Assembly (NCBI GenBank): GCA_020200135.1
Contig: JAIVJI010000071.1
Span: forward strand, 1-45,517
Direction: 5' to 3'
Source: Acidobacteriota bacterium
GTDB lineage: Bacteria > Acidobacteriota > Blastocatellia > Pyrinomonadales > Pyrinomonadaceae
DNA length: 45,517 nt
The notes under the pieces were generated by a model. The model had not been told where the DNA came from and did not search any database. It saw only the letters and a program-made list of their open reading frames with translations. This document shows, in pieces, positions 20,177 through 29,784 of the stretch (positions are counted from its first letter, which is position 1; each line of letters starts with the position of its first letter). A program made the translations under genes and the position numbers.

Positions 20177-20458
20177 ATGGTCGGATTGACCGGACTTGAA
20201 AAGTTCTCTCACCTCGAAGACAAAATATACCGCACCATCGAGCTGACGAAGACGCTCCGCCAGGAAAAAGAGGGCCTGGAGCGCGAGATGGCCTCGGTGC
20301 GCCGCGAACTGGGCGCGCTCCTTGACGAGAAGGACAGGCTCGAAACGCAGGTCGAGCGGCTCCTCTCCGAGCGCGACACGATACGCACGAAGGTCGAGGC
20401 GATGCTCGACGCCATCGCGGTGCTCGACCCCGAGGCGGTCGAGGTGATGCGCAGGTAG
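20177..20458 (+). CDS. Small coiled-coil protein, ZapB-like
   Basis: 93 residues, almost entirely coiled coil from about residue 10 to 80 (HLEDKIYRTIELTKTLRQEK, LLDEKDRLETQVERLLSERD). It has no signal peptide or membrane segment. Length, composition and the position directly before zapA match ZapB-type cell-division proteins, which bind ZapA and help organise the FtsZ ring. Coiled coils are weakly specific, so the family call rests mainly on context. ATG 20177 follows GGAGAAGGAAG, a good binding site. zapA starts 27 nt after its stop. Confidence 0.7.
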   Translation: MVGLTGLEKFSHLEDKIYRTIELTKTLRQEKEGLEREMASVRRELGALLDEKDRLETQVERLLSERDTIRTKVEAMLDAIAVLDPEAVEVMRR

Positions 20459-20485
20459 CCCCGGACGTAAACGAAGACTCAACCG

Positions 20486-20839
20486 ATGAGCGCCATCAAG
20501 AACCCGGCGGAAGGCACGCCGACCATCCGGGTCGAAATCTACAACCAGACCTACAACATCCGCTCGGACGGCGACAGCGAGTACGTCATCGGGCTGGCGG
20601 AGTTCGTCGACCGGCGCATGCGCGAAATCTCCTCGGGCACGCTCACCGTCGACTCGCTCAAGGTCGCCATCCTCGCCGCGCTCCACGTCGCCGACGAGCT
20701 GCACCGCCTCAAGCGACTCCACGAGCAGACCGACCAGCAGCTCGCCGCGCGCAGCGCCGAGTGCGCCGAGATGCTCGACCGCGTCCTCAAGACGCGCAGC
20801 GCCGCCGAGCAGGTCACCCCGTCCATCACCATCTCCTAA
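20486..20839 (+). CDS. zapA: Cell division protein ZapA
   Basis: 117 residues. The N-terminal half is the ZapA head domain, with TIRVEIYNQTYNIRSDGDSE, VIGLAEFVDRRMREIS and VDSLKVAILAALHVADELHR. The C-terminal half is a helix that would form the dimer/tetramer coiled coil. ZapA cross-links FtsZ filaments at mid-cell. In many bacteria zapA is followed by the 6S RNA gene, and a structured non-coding region does follow here. No strong Shine-Dalgarno is visible, so translation may depend on the preceding zapB-like gene. Confidence 0.88.
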   Translation: MSAIKNPAEGTPTIRVEIYNQTYNIRSDGDSEYVIGLAEFVDRRMREISSGTLTVDSLKVAILAALHVADELHRLKRLHEQTDQQLAARSAECAEMLDRVLKTRSAAEQVTPSITIS

Positions 20840-21009
20840 ACCCCGCGCCCCCCGAACCCCTCCCGACAAGAAGAGCCGCCGCGCCCCCTTTTTAACTCCG
20901 CGGGGGGTGAGTCCGCGCGCCCGGGGTTCATGCCTTGTCAAGCGCGGCCGCGAGATTTTTCGGGGCTCATTTTCTGACGCGCGCGGCGCGGCGTGTGTTA
21001 GTATTTCGC

Positions 21010-21235
21010 CAGGCTGAGGGAGTCGCTTCTGCGCGGTTCGCCACCGATTTACAATGGTTGAGCCTATGTCGTGAATTAGGGAGACCGATGCCGTCCACCA
21101 GTGCAGCCCCTCAATGATAGGGATTGCCGGAGGTGGCGGCTTTAACCGCGAGGTTAGGTCACCCACCTGTCAACGCAGGTTCAATTACGACTTCGGAGCG
21201 GCCGTCGCGGTTCTTCCCCCGGCCACCATTTTAGT
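21010..21235 (+). ncRNA. ssrS: Candidate 6S RNA
   Basis: The ~480-nt gap after zapA holds a block rich in paired segments. A closing stem may join GGGA plus ACCG (about 21080-21088) to CGGT plus TCCC (about 21209-21219). Inside are GCA-CCCT/AGGG-TGC around 21105-21130, GCGG/CCGC around 21138-21152, and ACCTG/CAGGT around 21168-21182. The sequence AGGTCACCCACCTG and its place between zapA and the ymdB-type gene fit 6S RNA, which binds the sigma-70 RNA polymerase. A possible promoter (CTGACG at 20974-20979, TAGTAT at 20999-21004) would start it near 21010. The ends are approximate and a second start near 21058 is possible. A covariance-model search would decide. Confidence 0.5.
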
Positions 21236-21303
21236 AAATGGTGAATGGTCAATGGTGAATAGTGAAGACTTCTTCCATTCCCCATTGACCATTCACCATT
21301 TAC
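21234..21303. repeat. Heptad inverted repeat (AATGGTG/AATGGTC units) before ymdB
   Basis: The left arm 21234-21267 contains AATGGTG, AATGGTC, AATGGTG and AATAGTG. The right arm 21269-21303 is the reverse complement of the same units. The outer 22 bp pair perfectly. It ends 13 nt before the start codon of the phosphoesterase gene, so it would be in the leader of that mRNA or terminate the upstream RNA. Confidence 0.9.
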
Positions 21304-21316
21304 CGCTTTTGAGCCT

Positions 21317-22105
21317 ATGAAAATCTTGATGATCGGCGACGTGGTGGCGCGCCCGGGGCACGTGGCGGTGCTTGAGCGCATACAGGACTTGCGCGAGCAG
21401 CACGCCGTCGACCTCGCGGTGATGAACGCCGAGAACCTCGCGGGCGGCTTCTCCGTCACGCCGCAGATGTGTGAGGAGCTGTTCGCCGCCGGCATCGACG
21501 TGATGACCTCGGGCAACCACATCTTCGACAAGCGCGAGGCCGCCCCGTACATCGCGCGCCAGCCGCGCCTGCTCAGACCCGCGAACTACCCCGAGGGGAC
21601 GCCCGGCACGGGCCTCTGGGTGGGCGTTGCGCGCGGAGGCGAGCGCGTCGCCGTCCTCAACCTGATGGGGCGCGTCTACATGCCGCCGACGCACGACAGC
21701 CCGTTCGCGGCGGCCGAACGGCTGCTCGCCGGCCTCGACGACTCGGTCAGGGTCAGGCTCGTCGACATGCACGCCGAGGCGACGTCGGAGAAGGTCGCGA
21801 TGGCCTGGCACCTCGACGGGCGCGTCTCGGCGGTCGTCGGCACGCACACGCACGTCCAGACCGCGGACGAGCGCGTGCTCCCCGGCGGCACGGCCTTCAT
21901 CACAGACCTCGGGATGACCGGGAGCCACTCCGGATGCATCGGGATGGAGAAGGAGGGCGTCATCGCGCGCTTCCTCGGCCCCGCCTCGGCGCGCCCGGAC
22001 CACTCCAGGGGCGGCGTCCGCATCTGCGCCGCGCTCATCGACGTGGACGACGCCACGGGGCGCGCGCGCGAAATCTCGCGCCTCAACCTCCCACACGAAT
22101 CCTGA
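21317..22105 (+). CDS. ymdB: YmdB-family metallophosphoesterase (TIGR00282 type)
   Basis: 262 residues, full length. Metal ligands are where this family has them: MKILMIGDVVARPGH (Asp8), VMNAENLAGG (Asn/Glu near 38-39), MTSGNHIFDKRE (Asn/His near 67-68), LVDMHAEATSEK (His near 152), and the paired histidines in VVGTHTHVQTADER. Members hydrolyse 2',3'-cyclic nucleotides or act on RNA turnover. The usual partner gene rny (ribonuclease Y) is not next to it here; an inverted repeat fills the gap. The start is ATG 21317 with a weak upstream site. It converges with the thioesterase gene, the stops being 10 nt apart. Confidence 0.9.
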   Translation: MKILMIGDVVARPGHVAVLERIQDLREQHAVDLAVMNAENLAGGFSVTPQMCEELFAAGIDVMTSGNHIFDKREAAPYIARQPRLLRPANYPEGTPGTGLWVGVARGGERVAVLNLMGRVYMPPTHDSPFAAAERLLAGLDDSVRVRLVDMHAEATSEKVAMAWHLDGRVSAVVGTHTHVQTADERVLPGGTAFITDLGMTGSHSGCIGMEKEGVIARFLGPASARPDHSRGGVRICAALIDVDDATGRAREISRLNLPHES

Positions 22106-22115
22106 TGTCTGCCGG

Positions 22116-22577
22116 TTACTCCCCCTCGGGCGAGGGGGCGAGCGGCGGGGAGCTGAGGGCGAGGCGGTAGCTCTCGGGGAGCGAGATGACGCGGTTGTTG
22201 ACGTCCGTGACGACGTGGCCGGTCTCGCCTTCGGCGATGATGCGGCCGTCCGAGGCGTTGACGATCTCGTAGCCGAAGCGCACCGAGCGGCGGCGCAGCT
22301 CGGTGATGTGCGTGCGGACGATCATCTCGTCGTCGTAGCGCGCGGGCGCCTTGTAGCGGCAGTAGGACTCGGCGACGACGAGGAAGGCGCGGTCGTTCTC
22401 CTCCATGTCCTTGTAGGCGAAGCCGCGCGCGCGGCAGAACTCGGTGCGCCCGATCTCGAACCAGACGAGGTAATTGGCGTGGTACACTACGCCCATGCGG
22501 TCGGTCTCGGCGTACCGCACGCGGATGGTCGTCTCGTGCCAGTCTTCGAAGAGGGCGTCTGCCTCCAGAGGTTGCAT
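22116..22577 (-). CDS. Acyl-CoA thioesterase (YbgC/4HBT hotdog family)
   Basis: 153 residues, single hotdog domain. The active-site region is RVRYAETDRMGVVYHANYLV, with the conserved Asp and the Y-H-x-N that follow in 4-hydroxybenzoyl-CoA-type thioesterases, and then WFEIGRTEFCR. It would hydrolyse an acyl-CoA in the cytoplasm; the substrate is unknown. The last ten residues (LAPSPEGE before the stop) are encoded by a CCCCCT/AGGGGG palindrome, which looks like an intergenic repeat that has become the gene end. The start ATG at 22577 is the only reasonable choice. Confidence 0.88.
   Translation of the reverse strand: MQPLEADALFEDWHETTIRVRYAETDRMGVVYHANYLVWFEIGRTEFCRARGFAYKDMEENDRAFLVVAESYCRYKAPARYDDEMIVRTHITELRRRSVRFGYEIVNASDGRIIAEGETGHVVTDVNNRVISLPESYRLALSSPPLAPSPEGE
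22121..22138. repeat. Small GC palindrome at the thioesterase gene end
   Basis: CCCCCTCG and CGAGGGGG meet with only two bases between (22121-22138), so the foldable stem is CCCCCT/AGGGGG. It lies in the last codons of the thioesterase gene, between two convergent genes, and may act as terminator for both. Confidence 0.5.
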
Positions 22578-22659
22578 GTCTCGGTAGCTCGAAAGCCTTG
22601 TCCGAAAGGGTTGCGAGAGCGTTTCGGTTGCAGCGGACTATAAAAGCGAAGGGTTCGTG

Positions 22660-23958
<1,299 letters not shown>

Positions 23959-23970
23959 GGCGATCCTCAG

Positions 23971-25740
23971 ATGGGCGCGGGCCGCACGACGAACACAGCC
24001 GCCGTCGTCCTCGACTTCGCGGACGACTTAGGCCCCGGAGGCCGCGCACGCTTCACGCACCCCGTCGAAATCATCACGGCAAGTTCGTTGGATGAAGTGC
24101 GCCCGGCGCTCGCGGCGGTCGAGCGCGCCGCGTCGCGCGGCTTTTACGCCGCGGGCTTCGTGGCGTACGAGGCCGCGCCGGCGTTCGACCGCGCGCTGAA
24201 GGTGAGGCCGGGCGTGCCGGGGCTGCCGCTCGTCTGGTTCGGGGTCTTCGAACGCGAGTCAGAAGAAGAAGCCGGCGGGGGAGGGGAGTTCCGTGTTTCG
24301 GAGTGGGCGCCGTCGATCGGGCGGGACGCTTACGTCCGCAGCGTCGAGGCCGTGCGCGAGGCGATTGCGCGCGGAGACACCTACCAGGTCAACTACACGC
24401 TGAGGCTGCGCGCGAGTTTTGCGGGCGACGACTTCGCCTTCTACGAGCGTCTGCGCGCGGCGCAGCGCACGCGGTTCGGCGCGTACGTCAACGCCGGCCG
24501 CTTCCGCGTGCTCTCCGCCTCGCCCGAGCTTTTCTTCCGGCGGCGCGGGCGGCGGGTCGAGACGCGGCCGATGAAGGGCACGGCCCCGCGCGGCAGGTTT
24601 AAAGAGGAGGACGAAACGGCCGCCGCGCGGCTCGCCGCGTCCGAGAAGAACCGCGCCGAGAATCTGATGATCGTCGACCTCCTGCGCAACGACCTCGGGC
24701 GCGTCGCCGAGACGGGCACCGTCAGCGTCGAAAAACTCTTCAGGGTCGAGCGCTACCCGACGGTCTTCCAGATGACTTCCTCGGTCGCGTGCGAGCTGCG
24801 CGAGGGCGCGTCGCTCGCCGACCTCTTCGCCGCGCTCTTCCCGTGCGGCTCGGTGACCGGCGCGCCGAAGGTGAGCACGTCGCGCATCATCGCCGCGCTC
24901 GAAGACGAGCCGCGCGGGGTCTACTGCGGCGCGGTCGGATTCGTCGCGCCGGGCGGCGACGCGGCCTTCAACGTCGCGATCCGCACGGTGGTCGTTGACG
25001 GGGAGACCGGCGGGGCCGTGTACGGCGTCGGGGGCGGGGTCACGTGGGACTCGACGCCGGGCGGCGAGTACGAGGAGGCGCTCGACAAGACGAGGGTGCT
25101 GACGGAGCGCGCCGGCGGCTTCGAGCTGCTCGAAACGCTGCGGCTCGACGAGACGGGTTACCGTTTGCTCGAAGAGCACCTCGCGCGTCTCGAAGCGTCG
25201 GCGGAGTATTTCGACTTTCGCGGCTCGGTCGCGGAGGCGCGCGAGGCGCTCCTCCGGCACGCCGAAGGGTTCGCGTGCGGTGGGGCGAGGCGCGTGCGGC
25301 TGCTCGTCTCGGCGGACGGCGGCGTCAGGGTCGAGAGCGAGCCGCTCGGCGAGACGCCGCCCGCGCCGCGCCGCGTCGCGCTCGCGCTCACGCCGGTGGA
25401 CAGCCGCGACAGCTTCCTCTTTCACAAGACGACGAGGCGCGGCGTCTACGACGCGCGGCGCGCCGAGCGCCCCGGCGTCTTCGACGTGCTGCTCTGGAAC
25501 GAGAGGGGCGAGCTGACCGAGTTCACCAACGGCAACCTCGTCGTCGAGCTGGACGGAGGCCGCCGGACTCCGCCGCGCGAATCTGGGCTGCTCGCGGGGA
25601 CTCTCCGCGCCGAGCTTCTGCGCCGCGGAGAGGTCTCGGAGCGCGTCCTGACGCGAGACGACCTCGCGCGCTCTACGCGCGTCTGGTTCGTCAACGGCGT
25701 CCGCGGCTGGGTGGAAGTGAGCCTCGAAAGGAAGGGTTAA
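23971..25740 (+). CDS. pabB: Aminodeoxychorismate synthase component I fused to class IV aminotransferase-like lyase (PabB-PabC)
   Basis: 589 residues in two domains. Residues 1 to about 370 are a chorismate-binding PabB domain: GDTYQVNYTLRLRASF, MKGTAPRGRFKEEDETAAAR, AENLMIVDLLRNDLGRVAET, FPCGSVTGAPKVSTSRIIAA and the GGG...DS end. Residues about 375-589 are a PabC-like PLP domain: ETLRLDETGYRLLEEHLARL, the catalytic Lys in FLFHKTTRRGVYDAR, and ELTEFTNGNLVVELDGG. The pair converts chorismate to p-aminobenzoate for folate, with a separate amidotransferase (PabA) not seen here. The fusion is a known arrangement. The start is ATG 23971, 13 nt after the peptidase stop; the binding site is weak. 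It ends exactly where a large palindrome begins. Confidence 0.93.
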   Translation: MGAGRTTNTAAVVLDFADDLGPGGRARFTHPVEIITASSLDEVRPALAAVERAASRGFYAAGFVAYEAAPAFDRALKVRPGVPGLPLVWFGVFERESEEEAGGGGEFRVSEWAPSIGRDAYVRSVEAVREAIARGDTYQVNYTLRLRASFAGDDFAFYERLRAAQRTRFGAYVNAGRFRVLSASPELFFRRRGRRVETRPMKGTAPRGRFKEEDETAAARLAASEKNRAENLMIVDLLRNDLGRVAETGTVSVEKLFRVERYPTVFQMTSSVACELREGASLADLFAALFPCGSVTGAPKVSTSRIIAALEDEPRGVYCGAVGFVAPGGDAAFNVAIRTVVVDGETGGAVYGVGGGVTWDSTPGGEYEEALDKTRVLTERAGGFELLETLRLDETGYRLLEEHLARLEASAEYFDFRGSVAEAREALLRHAEGFACGGARRVRLLVSADGGVRVESEPLGETPPAPRRVALALTPVDSRDSFLFHKTTRRGVYDARRAERPGVFDVLLWNERGELTEFTNGNLVVELDGGRRTPPRESGLLAGTLRAELLRRGEVSERVLTRDDLARSTRVWFVNGVRGWVEVSLERKG

Positions 25741-25820
25741 CCACAGAGACACAGAGACACAGCTAAGAACACGGCTAAAGCTTTAGTTGTGTTCTTAGCT
25801 GTGTCTCTGTGTCTCTGTGG
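25741..25820. repeat. 80-bp near-perfect palindrome with ACAGAGAC octads
   Basis: Two 40-nt arms (25741-25780 and 25781-25820) are reverse complements with two mismatches and no spacer. The outer part of each arm is CACAGAGA repeated (8-nt unit); the inner part is AGCTAAGAACAC. It begins on the base after the pabB-pabC stop codon and ends 25 nt before the stop of the receptor gene coming from the other side. It could terminate both transcripts. Confidence 0.95.
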
Positions 25821-25845
25821 TTATCTCACAGTCTTAACGCTCAAG

Positions 25846-28800
25846 CTAGAACTGGAGCTTGAGGCCGAACTGGATGATGCGCGCCGACTCGCCCGTCTGG
25901 ATGACGTTGGTCGAGGTGTTGGGCGCGACCGTCGTGCAGCAGGTGCGGCCAAACTGCTGGCTGAAGAGTGTGGGCGAGCCCACCGAAGCGCTGCGCGGAT
26001 TGTCAAAGTTGGGGTGGTTGAAGGCGTTGAACATCTCGGTGCGGAACTGGAGGCGGAAACGTTCGGTGATGCTGAACATCTTGACGATGCCGAGGTCAAC
26101 GTTCCAGTAGCTCGGGCCGCGGAAGATGTTGCGCCCCGACCCGTTCGAGCCCGGCGGCGGGATGACCATCCCGTTCTGATTCTCGAAGACGACGGGCCCG
26201 GTGACGTTCGGCAGGAACTGCAAGTGTGCCCGCACGCTCGGGTCGGTGATGAGCGCGCGCGAGACGTGCGCCGCGTTGCTGGTGCGCTGGCCGCTGTTGA
26301 CCTGGAACGGCTCGCCCGTCATGAAGGTGTAGATGGTGTTGATTGACCAACCGCCAAGCAGATGGTTGACCACCGGGTTCGTGTCGCCGAGGAAGCGTCG
26401 CCCGCGCCCGACGGGCACCTCCCAGACCGAGGCCGCGGTCAGGACGTGCGTGCGGTCGAAGTCCGAGACCGCCCACTCGTTCTTCAGATCGTGGATGTCG
26501 GCGACGGCGCGCGAGGTCGTCGTCGAGAGCGCGCCGCCCGAGCTGGTGCCGACGGGGTCTACCGACTGGTTGTCCATCGACTTCGAGAAGGTGTAGGCCA
26601 TGTTCAGCCCGAGCCCCGTCGCGAAGCGGCGGCGGAGCGTGAACTGCCCGCCGTGGTACATCGAGCTGCCGCTGTTGTCGATGTAGGTGATGACGCCGAA
26701 CTGCTGGTTGGGCCTGAGGCGGAAGCCGAGCGCCGTGTTCTCGATGCGCTCGGCGAAGGCGCCCGCGGCGTTGTTCGTGAGCTGACCTTGGACGGTGGCG
26801 TTGTTGACGAACGCCGCGTTGATGCCGGTGACGCCCGCCTGGAGCAGCGGGATTGCGGTCGCCGCGAAGGGCGCGACGCAGGCCGGCTGAGTCGCGTCGC
26901 GCGTCGCGCCGCTCGGCAGGCAGTTCGGCGCGGCGTTGTTGGCCTGGAGCATCAGGAACGAGTTGAGGATGGGCGCCGCATCGATCTGGTTCGCGTTATA
27001 AGCCATCAGCAGCCGCAAGCCCCTCCGGCCGATATAGGCCGTCTGCATGACGAAGCCGCCGGGCAGCTCGCGCTGGAAGCTCAGGTTCCACTGGTGGACG
27101 CTGGGGAGCTTGAGGTCGGGCGCGAAGGTCGTGATAGAGGGGGCGTTGTTGTTGAGGAGCAGCGGGGGCGTCAGGAACGACGAAGGCTTGATGGTCGGCG
27201 CCGCCAGCGCGGTCGGGAAGCCGCCGGAGATGGTCGTGTTCGGGACGGGCGCGCAGCCCACCGTCGTCGCGCCGCCCACGGTCGAGGAGCAGCTCGTGCG
27301 CAGCCCCGGCACGCTGCCCGCCACGGCCGTCACCATGAAGGAGCTGACGGGGTCGAACGCCAGGCCGTAGCCGGCGCGCACGACGCTGCGGCCGCTGTCG
27401 CCGAAGAGGCGGTTCAGGAATCCATCGCGGAAGTCGGGCGACCACGCGACGCCGAGGCGCGGGCCGAGCGCGCCGACGTTCGTCCTGTCCCACCACCTGT
27501 CGGCCGCGGCGAAGGTGACGGGGCCGGGCTGGTTGACGACGGGGCTGGCAGGGCCGGGCGTGCCCGCGATGGGCGTCGTCGGGACGAAGGTGTAGCCGGG
27601 CGTCGTGGCCGGCGGATTGACCTCCCAGCGCAGTCCGAAGTTGACGACGAGATTGGGCCGCCACTTGTACTCGTCCTGGACGTAGAAGTTGAACTGGTTG
27701 AGCCGCGTCGTGATGGCCTGGAGCGAGACGACGCCGCCGGACTGGAAGGGCAGGAAGGCGTCCTCGTTGAGGTTGCCGATGAACGCCTGGCTCAGCCGCG
27801 AGGGCAGCCCGGCCAGCTCGTTGATGTAGTTCTGGAGCCGCGTGTTGTCGGTCGAGTTGATGCCGGCGCGCGGCGTCCCCGAGCCCGCGAGGATGGCGGT
27901 CGTCGGCAGCACGAAGCCAGAGGTCGTCGGGCTGCGGATGCTCTGGTCGAACGAGAGCGAGGGCGTGACGTTGGTGCCGCCGGGCTGGCCGCGGCGGTCG
28001 GCGTGGCGGTAGAAGCGGAAGTTGATGCCGGTGCTGATCTGGTGCGCGCCGCGCGTGATGTGCAGGTTGTCGAGAATCTGCGGCACGGTGACGGCGCGCT
28101 CGGTGCGCGGGGTGTTGAGGTACGGGTTCGAGACGTTCTGGAACGCGAACGGGCTGATGTTGGGGAAGTCGGGGTTGGCCTCGCCCTGCGTGAAGAGGAA
28201 CTGGAAGCGGCCGAAGCCCATCGTCAGCTCGTTGACCAGTCGCGGCGAGATCGTCCAGCGGTGGCCGAGCGCGAGGTTCTTCGTGTCGCGGAAGACCTCG
28301 CCCTGCGGCGGGAAGCCGGGGAAGACGACGGGGCGGCCGTTCAGCGGGTCGCCGCCGAGCGTGTTGTAGGACGCCTGGAGGTAGCGTCCGAAGATGTTCT
28401 GGTTCTGCGTGATGTTGTGGTCGATGCGGACGTTGTAGGCCGGCCCCTTGTGCTGCGTCGGGGGGTCCCAGACGAAGCAGGCGGTGTTCAGGCCGTCGCC
28501 GCAGTCGTAACGGTTGGGCGTCGGGTAGGAGCGGAAGAACGCGCTCATCGTCGGGTCTACGGCGATAGCACGCGGGTTGTTGACCGAGCTGGCCAGCCCG
28601 TAGCTGACGACGCAGTTGAGGTCGCTGGCGCTGGCGCACTCGCGGACGCCGAGGTCGGTGCGCAGCGCCCCCGTCGTCGGGTTCACCAGCAGGACGTTGT
28701 TCTGCGTGATGGCGGTCGTGCCGATGCGGAAGCAGTTGGGGTTGTTCGCCTCGCTCGGGTTGCAGAGTGGGTTGGCGCGGAAGTAGCGGTAGTTGCCCGC

Positions 28801-29784
28801 GAGCGCCGCCGGCGTGTAGACGATAGGGATGCCGAAGGTTTCGGCGATGGGCGAGGAGAAGTCCACCTTCGTGTGCTGCCAGCTCCCGAAGAAGAAGGTC
28901 TTATTTTTGACGATGGGCCCGCCGACATCGAAGCCGGGCTGGTCGAGCTTGACCTTGTGCCGCGCGACCCCCTGCGCGTTGGAGAAGAAGTCGTTGGCGT
29001 TGAGCCGGTCGTCGCGCAGGAAGTAGAAGATGTTGCCGTGCAGCTCGTTCGTCCCCGAGCGCGTCGCGACCGAGATGGAGGCGCCGGAGTTGCGCCCCTC
29101 CTCGGCGGTGGCGTTGTTGGTCGTCACCTTGTACTCCTGCACGCTGTCGGGCGTCAGGCGGTAGATGTTCGACGTGGGGTTCGGCGCCGAACTCTCGTTG
29201 GCGTCGATGCCGTCGATGGTGACGTTGAAGGCGCGGTCGCGCGAGCCGTTGACGCTCACGCCCGAGCCGACCCCGCCCTGCGAGCGCTGCGTGACGCCGG
29301 GCTCGTAGGCGATGAGGTTGAGCGGGTTACGGCCATTCAGCGGGAGCTGCTCGATGGCCTTGTGCTCGACGACGTTGCCGATGGTGGCGTTGGCCGTCTG
29401 GAGCTGCTCGGCGCCGGCCTGCACGGTGACGACCTCGGAGACCTCGCCCGCCGCGAGCGTGACGTTGACGTCGAGCGGAGTGTTGACCTCCAGCACGTTG
29501 CCGGTCAGCTTCGAGGTCTTGAAGCCCGACTTCTCGACCGTGAGCGAGTAGGCGCCGGGCGGGAGAGAGGCGAACGAGTAGAGCCCGGCGTCGGTGGTCG
29601 TCTGCGTCTGCGAGAGGCCGGTGGCCTCGTTGAGCGCCGTGACGGACGCGCCGGGGACGACCGCGCCGGTCGAGTCGACGACCGTGCCGGTGATGCGCGA
29701 CGTGCTGGTCTGGCCGAAAGTTACGACCGCCGCTAGTAGCAACAGGGAGAACAGGCCGATGGTTGAGCGTAGAGAATGGGGCAT
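25846..29784 (-). CDS. TonB-dependent receptor, Oar-like, with carboxypeptidase-regulatory-like domain (1)
   Basis: 1312 residues, outer membrane. A signal peptide (about 1-24, ending VVTFGQ) is followed by a carboxypeptidase-regulatory-like beta domain (about 28-115: SRITGTVVDSTGAVVPGASV, YSFASLPPGAYSLTVEKSGF). The plug-type region (about 120-250) has LPLNGRNPLNLIAYEPGV and VTIDGIDANESS. A long beta-barrel follows, ending in FGLKLQF with a terminal Phe, as in outer-membrane barrel proteins. It should import a large or scarce substrate using TonB/ExbB/ExbD energy; the substrate is unknown. It has a good ribosome binding site (AAGGAG) and a clear promoter at 29839-29866. It is divergent from the second receptor. 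Long open frames on the opposite strand are GC artefacts. Confidence 0.92.
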   Translation of the reverse strand: MPHSLRSTIGLFSLLLLAAVVTFGQTSTSRITGTVVDSTGAVVPGASVTALNEATGLSQTQTTTDAGLYSFASLPPGAYSLTVEKSGFKTSKLTGNVLEVNTPLDVNVTLAAGEVSEVVTVQAGAEQLQTANATIGNVVEHKAIEQLPLNGRNPLNLIAYEPGVTQRSQGGVGSGVSVNGSRDRAFNVTIDGIDANESSAPNPTSNIYRLTPDSVQEYKVTTNNATAEEGRNSGASISVATRSGTNELHGNIFYFLRDDRLNANDFFSNAQGVARHKVKLDQPGFDVGGPIVKNKTFFFGSWQHTKVDFSSPIAETFGIPIVYTPAALAGNYRYFRANPLCNPSEANNPNCFRIGTTAITQNNVLLVNPTTGALRTDLGVRECASASDLNCVVSYGLASSVNNPRAIAVDPTMSAFFRSYPTPNRYDCGDGLNTACFVWDPPTQHKGPAYNVRIDHNITQNQNIFGRYLQASYNTLGGDPLNGRPVVFPGFPPQGEVFRDTKNLALGHRWTISPRLVNELTMGFGRFQFLFTQGEANPDFPNISPFAFQNVSNPYLNTPRTERAVTVPQILDNLHITRGAHQISTGINFRFYRHADRRGQPGGTNVTPSLSFDQSIRSPTTSGFVLPTTAILAGSGTPRAGINSTDNTRLQNYINELAGLPSRLSQAFIGNLNEDAFLPFQSGGVVSLQAITTRLNQFNFYVQDEYKWRPNLVVNFGLRWEVNPPATTPGYTFVPTTPIAGTPGPASPVVNQPGPVTFAAADRWWDRTNVGALGPRLGVAWSPDFRDGFLNRLFGDSGRSVVRAGYGLAFDPVSSFMVTAVAGSVPGLRTSCSSTVGGATTVGCAPVPNTTISGGFPTALAAPTIKPSSFLTPPLLLNNNAPSITTFAPDLKLPSVHQWNLSFQRELPGGFVMQTAYIGRRGLRLLMAYNANQIDAAPILNSFLMLQANNAAPNCLPSGATRDATQPACVAPFAATAIPLLQAGVTGINAAFVNNATVQGQLTNNAAGAFAERIENTALGFRLRPNQQFGVITYIDNSGSSMYHGGQFTLRRRFATGLGLNMAYTFSKSMDNQSVDPVGTSSGGALSTTTSRAVADIHDLKNEWAVSDFDRTHVLTAASVWEVPVGRGRRFLGDTNPVVNHLLGGWSINTIYTFMTGEPFQVNSGQRTSNAAHVSRALITDPSVRAHLQFLPNVTGPVVFENQNGMVIPPPGSNGSGRNIFRGPSYWNVDLGIVKMFSITERFRLQFRTEMFNAFNHPNFDNPRSASVGSPTLFSQQFGRTCCTTVAPNTSTNVIQTGESARIIQFGLKLQF

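Noticed and set aside
26362..29736. 1124-codon open frame antisense to receptor 1
   Set aside because: Arg/Val/Asp-rich with no family features; it is the shadow frame expected in very GC-rich coding DNA. The minus-strand frame has a signal peptide, plug motifs and a terminal Phe.
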